A stretch of DNA of 64,000 nt from Neoscytalidium dimidiatum. Its lineage: Eukaryota > Ascomycota > Dothideomycetes > Botryosphaeriales > Botryosphaeriaceae. Position 1 is the first letter of the stretch. Each line of letters starts with the position of its first letter. Of the stretch, positions 54,819 to 64,000 are shown in pieces. Both the position numbers and the translations under genes were made by a program. The notes under the pieces were generated by a model that made no database searches, was not told where the DNA came from, and saw only the letters and a program-made list of their open reading frames with translations. The stretch spans positions 186,001-250,000 of the forward strand of contig CM074701.1 of the NCBI GenBank assembly GCA_037367355.1, in the 5' to 3' direction.

Positions 54819-56271
54819 CTTCTGACCGTGAGATTTTAGAATCCAGAGTGCAAATCACGATTGTCCTTATACTTTATGCTTTTCTCCCACAGGTGAATCG
54901 AGGCGTGTAATTTTGTTGATCCTTCCCGGCGTCTGCTGACGGGATTTGCACGGCAAGGGCTGGCGAGCCGCTGATCCTTCTGGACCTCGAGTCGTGACGT
55001 GCGCACGCCAAGTGCGGTTGTGGTGGTGGGCGTAACGTGTAAGCTGAGTCTATTTCGATGTTTAATTGAGCTCATCGAAGTTCTCGGCGGCTTAGGTATT
55101 CGTTTCGTGCTGGTCGAGAAGCTATATCGTGCGACTCGCACGCCACCGCCGCCCGGTAAGTGTAGCATAGCAAGGCATGTTCGGACACGTATGAACTGCT
55201 CAATCTGCGTAATGCTGACATGCGCTACAGAAATATTAACAACGGGAATAATGTCGAAAACGGAGACTGGAAAAGGCTAGGGAGAAGCCCAGGGCGCGCG
55301 AGGGCTGTCTAGACGAGGAAACCGGCGCGGCAGTATGCTTCTGTTTCAGGCACTTCGTCCAAGGGCCATCCCCGCACTCCGCGCTGAGGTTGGCAGAGCC
55401 AGATCGTCGAGCCACTTTGCGGGAGATACTGGGGCTGGCAGCAGAACATCCATCCGGTCTTACGACTACGGTCTTAGATTCTCCTATCTGAGAGTCCGAC
55501 ACGTAAAGCCGATCTGACTTTGGTCTCCGCGAGCACCGGCTCGTCTCGTTTCGCAATCGAAGATAAGGTGGGGCAGCTGTCAGCGGCCAGTATGATCTAC
55601 AGTGACCTCGGACGTATGGTCGTGCATGCCTAGTGGGCTATATGCAGGGACAGGGGCTATGGCGTCTGTACGCAAGAGCTTATCCGAAGAGCGAACGAAA
55701 GGATCAAGGGGTCTGCGGCTGTTATATGAAGTCCTGTACCAATTCGGTAGTATTGCCGAAGAGATGGCCACAAAGCCGGTATATCGCCACAGAACACACA
55801 TGTACATGTGAAGTTCTGCCTCATTGTGCATAAGACTCCCCGTGTTTACTTGTGCAGTGACAGAGCGTTAGTGATGACCCAAGACCGACACCCGCCGATC
55901 ATGTCGCTTTGACGTAGACTAATTGCTGACTTGCAGAAGCTCTTGGACAGCAAGGGCCTCTGCTAGCGACTGCGGTGGAGTAGAATGAGTGAGAATGATG
56001 ATATGGTCTTGGCATGCTGAGTATCACTGGGGCATGAGTGGATGCTATAGCCTCAACTTGAAAGACTCGATGTGGTTTTGTGAAACGCTAGGCCCTTGAC
56101 CTGATGTCTCTCTGGGCATGCTGACGGTAAATCCGCAGTTTCTGCGGCTCACCTTCGCAAATTCTCTGATTGGATGCCATACTTTTTTGTCAAGTGCAGT
56201 GAAGCCCTGTCCTTGCACCTTGAGGTAGCAGAGGTTACGTTAGCTCTCCCACCCTTAGGAGATAAGCAACT

Positions 56272-56284
56272 CAGTATATATACA
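56272..56284 (+). promoter_or_regulatory. TATA-like element upstream of the P450
   Basis: AGTATATATACAT lies about 100 bases before the P450 start codon, a usual fungal TATA distance. Sequence match only. Confidence 0.45.
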
Positions 56285-56379
56285 TACGCTGTTAGGCCTC
56301 CAGCTTCCCGTTGGATTCTCCTGGACTACATTTCTCCTCAACGCGTACTATTATCCACTTCCACGCCTAAAGCCCCATT

Positions 56380-58287
56380 ATGCAGCTCAACACTTCCCAA
56401 TACCCCGTCCTGTTCGGGCCTTCCATAGCACTGGGGGCCGTCCTATTCACGCTACTCACGTTCCTTATCCACAAGATTCTCAAAATCGGCTCTCGTCCGA
56501 AAGGCTTCCCACCAGGCCCACCCACCCGTCCACTCTGGGGAAACTTACACCAAGTACATCTCCTCTAAGCCTACTCCTCCATTCTGACACCTGCAGCTTC
56601 CCACATCGTTCCACCTCATCCTACATCAACCCCTAACTAACCGTCCCTCCACCAAGATCTCCACCCTCCACCCGCACATCACCTACCAAAACTGGGCCCA
56701 AACCTACGGCCCGCTCTTCACCATCATGCGCGGCCACGTCCCCTTCCTCGTCATCAACGACGCCGCGACCGCGCACCTGATCTTCAACAAGCACGGCCAA
56801 CAGACGGCGGGGCGGCCGTCCATGCGCCTCGACAACGCCTGCCGCGGCGGCTACGCGCCGGCCCTCATCTCGGGCGCGCGCTGGCGGGCCGCGCGCAAGA
56901 TGTGGCACGCGGTGCTCAACGTCGGCGCCTCCAAGGCGTACCTGCCCTACCAGGAGCTCGAGGCCAGCAAGATGCTCGCCGACGCGGCCGCGCGGCCGGA
57001 CGCGTGGCGCACGCACGTGGAGCGCTTCTCCAACTCGGTCGCGATGACCATGACGAACGGCCGCCGCGTGCCGGACGCGAGCGATCCCGGCATCAGGGAG
57101 GTCATGGACGACCTGTACGAGATCTCCGTGTGCGCGATGAAGTGGTGGTGGCTGGACGAGGTGCCGCTGGTGTGGAGCCGCTGGGTGCCCGCGTGGTTGG
57201 TGCCCGGGAGGAGGGAGGTGAAGGCTTTTACCGAGAGGCATGAGAACATGCTGTGGCGGTATTGGAATAGGACGAAGGATGCGTTGGAGAAGGGTGGGGA
57301 AGGGGTGCTGCCCAGCTTCAACAAGTCCATCCAGGAGAAGATGAGGGCCGGATGGGAGGGGATCAGTGAGAGGGAGGGGACGGAGGTGGCGAATAGCTTG
57401 CTGCAGGCCGCTACGGATACGACGGCGAGCAGTTTGAACATCTGGGTTGCGGCGATGGCGCTGTATCCTGAGGTGCAAAAGAAGGCGCAGGAAGGTACGT
57501 CGCTGGCCCTGCGAGGGCTGATCTGGTGTCTCACTCGTGGCTCTTGACGCTGATGCTCTATCACAGAAATTGACAGGGTGGTTGGTCCGAACCGCCTGCC
57601 CTCAGACAGCGATGCGATCAACCTACCTTATACGCGCCAATGCATCCAGGAGTACGTCTTGCTTTCCCTTTCCAAGCCTCACTTACCTCGTCACTGACAA
57701 TTTCCCCCAACTTCCCCAGGCTTCAACGTTGGATCTCCGTTGCTCCGCTCGCACTCCCTCACGCCACCACCGTCCCTATGCAGCTCGGCGAATACCACAT
57801 CCCGGCCGGCACCGGTCTGATCCTCAACACGCACGCCATCCACCGCGACCCCGTTGCGTACCCACAGCCACGAGAGTTCCGACCGGAGCGCTGGGAGGGC
57901 AAGCTCGAGATGGTCACGTCCGACGAGCAGGTTGGCGCGCGAACTGACCTCTTCGCCTTCGGTGCCGGACGGCGCATCTGTCCCGGGCAGCACTTGGCGG
58001 AGCGGAACCTGTTTTACGTGACTTCACATCTGCTGTGGGGTTTTGATATCCGGAAGAAGAAGAATGCTGCGGGAAGAGAGATTGACATTGATATGGATGA
58101 TATCAGGCCGGGGTTGGTGAATACTATGAATCCATTTGAAGTGGATGTGAAACCGCGGAGTGCGGATAGGATGGAGTGGGCGAGAAGGAACTGGGAGGAG
58201 CAGAGGAGGACGCTGTTGGATAAGGATGAGCAATGGATCCAGACTCCAGAGGTGGTTGCGAATGTGATGGCGAGGGCGGCGAGGTGA
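56380..58287 (+). CDS. Cytochrome P450 monooxygenase
   Basis: Exons 56380-56553, 56657-57494, 57567-57651, 57720-58287; 554 aa. A microsomal haem-thiolate oxygenase. An N-terminal membrane anchor (about residues 10-36) is followed by the proline hinge FPPGPPTRPLWGNLHQ. The B-C region contains RWRAARKMWHAVLN. The I-helix is LQAATDTTAS (about 305). The K-helix ExxR (ELQR) is rebuilt across intron 3. Then come FRPERW and the haem loop FGAGRRICPGQHLAE (Cys about 451). For intron 1 the acceptor at 56656 gives the normal spacing from GNLHQ to YGP; an alternative acceptor at 56597 stays in frame but adds 20 atypical residues. Substrate unknown. A methyltransferase lies 3 kb downstream, but no backbone synthase is present. 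Confidence 0.93.
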
Positions 58288-58718
58288 GATCGCGGACGGG
58301 ATAAATAGCTTACGAGTTGGCGGCTGTGTCTAGACAGCCTGCGTAACACTCGAATGACCACTAGCGAAACAGTCGAAACTAAAAGCAATTTGACTTATGG
58401 CATAAGTTCACTAGGTATCCTCTAAGTCTGCTCTCACGTGGATATGATCTTTGAGGTGTTTCTGGGCCACCTGGGCGCGTGGGTACGTTCAACGTTTGAA
58501 GTGTACGACTCCGTAGCAACGCAGCGAACAAGAGCGCAACTTCGCCCGTTATTTGCTCAGCCATCACATTCGCTTAGTCAGACCGATTAGCCACTTTTCA
58601 GCCTTCTAAATATCACACCGCATTCTGCCTCATCAATTCTCTTCTCAAAAAACGATTTGTCAGCACAGTACTCGACTATCAGTCTTTAACCGTTGATGAG
58701 GACTGGAATACAAGGACC
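58288..58718. other. Intergenic region
   Basis: 431 bases between the P450 stop and the HET-like fragment start. No gene seen. Confidence 0.4.
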
Positions 58719-59517
58719 ATGAGCTCTTCCAAAACCCTCTTCATGCAGACCGCGTCAATACAACGCAGCCGACATATTGAACATGTCCGTGATATATCTC
58801 GTGATGTTGCCCGAGCCAATTCGCAGGGCGCCAAAATTTGCTACTCCTTTATCGAAATCGGTAATTCCCGAACGTGTCTATACGAGGAGCCACACTGGAA
58901 ACAGGATGGCAGGACTATGCATAACTGCAGCCACTGTGAAAAGATTGTGGTCTATATACAATATATTAAAGAATTTCCACGTAAGACAGACGGATTCGGC
59001 AATACCATACTATGGGCAGGAAGTTTCGGGGTGACTTACCTCGAGGCCAAATTAGCAATTTCAAGCGGCTGCACCCTGTTTTACCAACTACTTGAGGCCC
59101 AAACCCAATCTTGGTGGGATGTCATCACAGCGAGCGGCAAGATGCAGGCCATGATAAACTTCAGACTTGTTAAAAAAGAAGAGAAGAACTTGCTAGAGGT
59201 CGAGCGTGGAAGCTTCGTAGAGTTGTGGGCCAGTGAAGGTATGTCTGAACGATCCGTCGTTATTGATTTAGCCAGTTAACCAACATTTTCCAAAACGATG
59301 AGGAAGAGAAAACGAAGCAGATTGCGCAGATGCCCCATGTTTCCGAGGCGCCTATTTTAACATTGGTGCTCCTGAAGCACCCGATTTTGCTTTGGTCTCT
59401 TCAAAAGGTCTTTTCCTACAAAATTTCTCGATCCAAAGGTGTGTGTGGCTCCGTGTGCGTTACCTCGGTAACGGCATAGGATCCATAATTGTCGGCAGGC
59501 AACTGAACATGGCCTAA
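58719..59517 (+). CDS. HET-type protein N-terminal fragment (probably truncated)
   Basis: Exons 58719-59238 and 59321-59517 give 238 aa ending in TAA. The GTATGT donor and GAAGCAG acceptor are good. HNCSHCEKIVVYI followed by SFGVTYLEAKLAISSGCTLFYQLLEA resembles the cysteine motif and the 'SA..GC.LC..L' helix that precede the HET domain in fungal heterokaryon-incompatibility-like proteins. Exon 2 reads CADAPCFRGAYFNIGAPEAP. The HET core itself (YWALSYCWG-type motif and the WID..CI motif) is absent, so this is most likely a truncated gene. A downstream frame may hold its C-terminal remnant. Family assignment is by pattern and is moderate. Confidence 0.45.
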
Positions 59518-61177
59518 AAGCTCTCCTCGGAATCGCCTCTGTTCAAGTGAACCTGAAAGTTTAAGTGTGAATCCTGTACTCCAGGATAGTATGCTTCGGA
59601 TCAGAAGACATGCGGGGGTTCTGTCCGGCAGCTCAGTTGAGCGGCGGCGGGCATATTTTACAAACGACACTGCAGCACACAGGAATGGATCCTGGCTTTT
59701 AAAATTTCGCTCCATCACCGAGCCCAGTGCCTGACTCAGAAATTTGGAGACTACGGCAAGAGCATCCTGCACAGTGGTGTTCCCTGCTGCAATTATACCG
59801 AAAATGCGGGATGAATTCCCACATGAAGCATTGATTGCGGTATTTGCAGTCGCCGAGCTTTACGGAAACTCGGGAGAACACGGCCGTTATTTCACGTGCT
59901 TATGGAAAAAGGGCTTACGTAACTCGCATGGACTGTCACGTCCGTGTTTAGAAGGAGACCTTGGGAGCTCATTGAGGAGTCTCAGCAACATCTCCCGTCT
60001 TGCACGGCCCCGTCCTAGTCGTGGGAGTTGATCAATGAGCCAGTAGAATGGGTGACTTGGAGTTGTGTTAAAAAGCTTCGTGCCATCTGCCAGAAGGTCA
60101 TGCAGCGTTGAAATCGGACAACGCTCCTTTCGGAGATGTTACAGCCGGTCATCTATGTTTGAACTCAATGGATTGCTCCTTCTAAGGGCCTACGGCTACG
60201 CTAAACCACTTCTGAATTTCCCAATTAGGCTAACTACTTGGCGGTGCTGAGAGTCCTGAAACAATCTACCCATTCGTGGACGAGTTAAGCAAGCAGTATG
60301 CGATATTCTCAAGATATCTTCAAGCTGGACTTGGTACGACCGTCAGAGAATCCCTTTTGTCATCTGTTTCAGCAAAAATTGTGTCCTGCGAGCAGATTGG
60401 CGCAGTACTGGGCACGATTCCGAAAAGGTCAATGCTAGAAGAGGATCGTACAACAATCTGCCTCGAGCTGTTTCCTTTCCAAAGAACTGACTTTCCCGAC
60501 TTCGTTGGACCCTGGTCACGGTACAAATACATTCCAAGGAGGTTCCAGGATATCAGAAACTGGGTTTGCGGCGCACTCATTCTTACCAAGGATCCTGGCA
60601 CTGGCTACTTCCGCCGAATCGGATATTTTGGAAGGGATCAGCCTAACGTAACTATATTTACTTAGCCGAAAAATGAGCAGTGGTAGCTTAAGGGATGGAC
60701 ATGGCGAGACATCACCAATGTTTAAAGTAGGCGGCATGAGAGTGAAGAGTGACCTAACTATCTTTCTTCAATCCCGGTGAGGGCGACTGCGATCTGCAAT
60801 GATCTGGTACCCTTTTGCAAGGCGTGTATTATTTTGGTGTTTCAATACTACGTTGCACCCTCATATTCTGTTCCTATGGGAGTTGCTGTAGTGGAGTTGT
60901 TCTCATTGGTCGACTGATCTGCGTCTGGTGCAGCAAGCGATGACGTGACGGCGGAAGCGAAGTCGGATGCGACACGTCGAGCAAACACACCAACGTGGGG
61001 TAGGCGCGTAGTACTTGCAGCTCAGGCGAGCCTTCCTGGGCAGGACAGCTGAAACAGAATAGCTGGTAAACATTAGCCTCTCCAAGATCCTGCTTCAGCT
61101 CCGTCCCGAAGATATAACTAGACTGATGATTATGCAAGTAGTGGTATTACCACAACGGCCTACATAACTTACCCAGC
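59518..61177 (+). pseudogene. Possible HET-gene debris and intergenic DNA
   Basis: Frames without normal starts occur in series on the plus strand. At 59744-60031, HGRYFTCLWKKGL recalls the 'YLAGLWK..L' segment of HET proteins. At 60237-60665 the frame ends FRRIGYFGRD, like many HET C-termini. No single splice model links them, and stops intervene. The minus-strand frame 59772-59416 is also open but unassigned. Read as a decayed, possibly rearranged gene; low confidence. Confidence 0.3.
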
Positions 61178-62120
61178 ATGGCTACCTTCGCGTTCGTCTC
61201 GCGGCGCCGCTCTACAATGCTGTACATATTGCTAAACTGTCAAAAGGAAGCCCAATTTCTCGTACTCCTCGTATGCGGAACTACGTCCCAGCTACCCGCG
61301 GTCTCTCTACGACCTCATCTTCTCCTACCACCGTGGTCCAAAGACCCTCTGCGCCGACCTCGGGTGTGGTCCAGGCATCGTCACACGCGCCATCGCCAAT
61401 GACTTCGAAAAGGTCATCGGCGTCGACCCATCCCCCGGCATGATCGAGCAAGCGCGAGCGAAGACCACCGGCATCGAATTCCCCAATGTGACCTTCCAGA
61501 GCGGGCCCGCAGAGGAGCTCCCCTTCTTCGGCGAGAACAGCGTCGACGCCATCGTCTCCGGCCAGGCGGCGCATTGGTTCGACTACCCCCGCGCGTGGAC
61601 GTCGCTGGCACGCGTCCTGCGGCAGGGCGGCACCATCGCCTTCTGGACGTACGGCAACCCGTTCTTCATCAAGTATCCGAAGGCGACGGCGATCGTCGCC
61701 GAGTGGTCATCCAACACGACCGACCCAGACAAACTGGGCCCGTACTGGACGCAGCCGGGCCGCAGCTATGTGGAGCACTTGTATCGCGAGATCGAGCCGG
61801 CGGAGGATCTCTTCGAGGACGTGACGCGGTACGAGTACGTGCCGGATACGAAGGAAGCGGGGACCGGGAGGGGCGAAAAGGCCATAAGGCTGTATCGTAA
61901 GGCGACGGTGGGGCAGTGGAAGGTATATTTTAGGACGTGGAGCGCGTGGCACGGATGGCAGGAGGCGCACCCCGACGTCAAGCCGCGGAAGGACGGCGGG
62001 TCGGGCGATGTGATGGACCGGATGTTTGACGAGATCAGCGCAGCGGAGGGCTGGGAAAGCGAAGATCTGGAGGTGGAGCTGGAGTGGGGAACCGGGCTGG
62101 TCCTCGCGCGGAGGAAGTGA
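61178..62120 (+). CDS. SAM-dependent methyltransferase (TMT1/Crg1 type)
   Basis: Exons 61178-61191 (14 nt) and 61247-62120; 295 aa. A class I methyltransferase similar to yeast Tmt1 (trans-aconitate methyltransferase) and Crg1. Splicing restores MATFAKPNFSYSSYAELRPS, the standard start of the family; the 55-bp intron has a GCTAAAC branch site. SAM-binding motif I is LCADLGCGPGIVTRAI (about residues 43-58), followed by VIGVDPSPGMIEQA (motif II acidic residue), EELPFFGENSVDAIVSGQAAHWFDY and LRQGGTIAFWTYG. The C-terminal half is less conserved and ends LEWGTGLVLARRK. Substrate unknown; small carboxylates or lipids are typical in relatives. Confidence 0.92.
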
Positions 62121-62782
62121 TGGGAGGTGGAAATGTTAGGCAGGAAGCGAGGACCGCGGCAGAAGTCATGGTGCCGCAGATAGAGTTTGGTGAAGGCTCG
62201 GTGTTGATAAGCTGAGGGAGAGCACACAGATATCTTTACTGCGGCTTGGGGCTGATAGTGGCGAGCAAGTGCTTAACGGCGGAACTGGGCAGTGTCAGAG
62301 GGGTCCATGGCAGCGACGTCCAGGCTTTCACATGACAGGATGACGTTTTGTGTTGATGTTTGGGCGGTTGCCTCTGCAACGCATGGGCCGGCCCCAGTGT
62401 GGCCTGCGCGTCGGGCGCTCACTCAACTCCTGGACATCTGTCAACCGTGCAACACCAACTTCATTTCTGCTGTACAACCTCAGCCTCGCCTCCCGCATTC
62501 CGCCTTTGCATTTCTGCTGCATTTGCTCGCCAGCTTTTCACTCCGCATAAACGTCCTCGCACAAAGCCAAGAACATGGTACGCTCGCCTCCAGCTGCCCA
62601 TTCCGCTTTCGGCGCCCTCCCTGAAGCCGCCATCCCCCAAACAACCCCCTCCCCGCCCGGCTGTCAACACAGCCGCCCCAAACACACTCTTCGCTCCCCA
62701 AATCCTACTTCTTGCGCGAGCGCTATTCTCCTACGCCCACTACCCTCTTTCTATCATCACTACAACACTCAGCGCATCCGTT
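62121..62782. other. Promoter and 5' region of the light-chain gene
   Basis: 662 bases. C/T-rich with short frames only. An ATG followed by a GT donor-like site (62576) could be part of a spliced 5' leader, but nothing supports coding there. Confidence 0.4.
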
Positions 62783-63466
62783 ATGTCGTACGACAACTCA
62801 CAAGCCCAGGCCTCGACCAACTACAAGGAAGCCTTCCAGCTCTTCGACAAGCGCGGCAACGGCCGCGTTTCGCTCGACTCGCTCGGCGACCTCCTCCGCG
62901 CCTGCGGCCAGAACCCCACCATCGCCGAGATTAAGGACCTTGAGAAGCAGGCCGGTGGTGACTGTAAGTTCCCCTGCAAAGAATCATTCCGAGTACACAG
63001 TGCGCGGCGGGTAACGACGGATTGCGCCGGGCTTTCTGCCGCAAAAGCTGCATGCTGTTCGGCGTATGGCCGACTTAACGCCCTAAAATGATGGCTGACA
63101 TGGACTCTCTCGCCAACAGTCGATTTCGAGACCTTTTCCAAGATCCTGAACCGCCCCGGCGGCTTCCGCGACCCCGGCGACATCGACGAGTACTGCCGCG
63201 GTTTCGAGGTCTTTGATCAGAATCGCACCGGTTTTATCGGAGTCGGCCAGCTGCGCTACATCCTCACGAATCTGGGTGAGAAGATGTCGGACGACGAGGT
63301 GGACGAGCTCCTGAAGGCCGTCGATACCAGCTCCGGCGAAATCGCGTACAGGGGTATGTACTTTGCTTGTCCACGCACAAGATTTCTGGCTCCATGAAAA
63401 TTTCATGGATGGGTTTGCTCATACTAATGGCCTACAGATCTCGTCTCGACCATCCTGGCCAACTAA
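62783..63466 (+). CDS. CDC4: Myosin essential light chain, Cdc4/Mlc1 type (EF-hand protein)
   Basis: Exons 62783-62963, 63120-63353, 63438-63466; 147 aa. A calmodulin-fold light chain that binds IQ motifs of class II and V myosins for cytokinesis and transport. EF-hand 1: YKEAFQLFDKRGNGRVSLDSLGDLL. The central helix includes EIKDLEKQAGGD. EF-hand 3: YCRGFEVFDQNRTGFIGVGQ. Then LRYILTNLGEKMSDDEVDELL, and a degenerate fourth hand ending DLVSTILAN. Ca-binding positions are largely replaced, as in Cdc4/Mlc1. The 29-nt last exon is needed to complete the fourth hand. The symbol follows fission yeast cdc4, not budding yeast CDC4 (an F-box protein). Confidence 0.92.
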
Positions 63467-64000
63467 GCGCATGCGCGAGGCACGATTGTTTCCATCTACT
63501 CCTTCTCTCCTGCACCCGTAACGACGAACGAGACGCACACCAATCGGCGACGATGCGGCTTTTGACTAGCTTAATTAGGGATTCTTGCTTTTGGGCGTTC
63601 ACTGGGACTTTATAGGCGGAACGGGAATCCTTGCATTACGCGCAATGTTGTAGGGGCAGAAAGAGGAATACACATACGATGAAATGCGGTGTTGTGAGGA
63701 AGGGATGAGCGCCGAATGGTATTCCCACACATGGAGATACCGGACGGTGGACTCTGCGATGCAGGTCGATAGTAGACTTTATATGCAAATATCGAGGGAT
63801 ATATCCCAACCAAAGCAGCTTGGATTCTCTGGCGTAGGGTCGGAAGATGGATGCTCGGCGTGGAAGACCGGCGATGTTGATTTGGACAAGTCAACGGCAG
63901 TCGGCAAAGTTGAGAGTCGTGATTTCAAAGACGTAGATGGGTTAGGTTCGGCATGAAGTGACGTTACCCAGCATTGAGGGACGTCCTGTGGTTGCATATA
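63467..64000. other. 3' flank, no gene seen
   Basis: 534 bases after the light-chain stop: its 3' UTR, then unassigned sequence with short overlapping frames. Confidence 0.4.

Larger units (their letters stand above)
53973..56379. other. Gene-free intergenic region, 2.4 kb
   Basis: No supported gene. It holds a GGGAT pentamer repeat (about 53996-54022) and a compound CT/CA microsatellite (about 54751-54818). The right end, with TATATATACA near 56276, is the likely promoter of the P450 gene. Confidence 0.5.

Noticed and set aside
56598..56656. Alternative acceptor at 56597 in the P450
   Set aside because: It stays in frame but inserts 20 residues between GNLHQ and the YGP motif; the 56656 acceptor gives normal family spacing.
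56633..57478. 281-aa minus-strand frame opposite the P450
   Set aside because: Antisense shadow of P450 exon 2, with His/Arg/Pro-rich composition.
59416..59772. 118-aa minus-strand frame in the HET-like debris
   Set aside because: Open and partly protein-like, but no homology could be recognised; kept only as a possible inversion to test.
1..64000. CRISPR arrays, complete transposons or viral insertions
   Set aside because: No spaced direct repeats, reverse transcriptase or transposase motifs were seen; the genome is eukaryotic.

Overview
The window is nuclear DNA of a filamentous ascomycete (Pezizomycotina). The genes carry short introns, mostly 45-200 bp, with GT..AG ends and CTAAC/CTGAC-like branch points. 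The gene set is fungal: Zn(II)2Cys6 regulator, BEM1, FTA2-like protein, HET-like protein, P450. Protein-level resemblance suggests Dothideomycetes, but that is inference. About 20 protein genes, one tRNA gene and several relics are supported. Exon structures were read by eye from frame continuity, splice signals and remembered family alignments; every multi-exon model given sums to a whole number of codons.

Layout. 1-1060: tail of an M3 oligopeptidase. 1061-7727: gene-poor. 7782-10058: Zn cluster transcription factor. 11791-20576: a dense housekeeping block with NOT2 (CCR4-NOT), MRPL4 (mitoribosome), GDI1 (Rab recycling), SRP102 (SRP receptor beta) and an SDR oxidoreductase. 21467-27231: a conserved membrane protein, VPS36 (ESCRT-II) and a THP3/LENG8-like SAC3-domain protein. 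29020-31179: BEM1, the polarity scaffold. 31180-37234: a T-tract-rich stretch whose only recognised gene is an intron-bearing tRNA-Glu(CTC). 37235-39085: a lineage-type hypothetical protein.

39086-47638 is an accessory-looking interval. It holds an FTA2-like kinase-fold protein, a divergently paired PD-(D/E)XK-like protein, a lysine-rich coding relic and a large protein with a PigL_N/STAND-type N-terminus. 47639-53972: the head-to-head pair HRQ1 (RecQ4-like helicase) and ORC4 (origin recognition). 53973-56379: repeats without genes. 56380-62120: a P450, a HET-like N-terminal fragment with downstream debris, and a TMT1/Crg1-type methyltransferase. 62783-63466: a myosin essential light chain (Cdc4/Mlc1). 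The final 530 bases show no gene.

Functionally this is a patchwork of core-cell genes (deadenylation, Rab cycle, ER targeting, ESCRT, polarity, cytokinesis, replication) separated by gene-poor or accessory stretches. The least explained material is the 39-47 kb interval. No secondary-metabolism backbone gene, CRISPR array, complete transposon or virus was seen.
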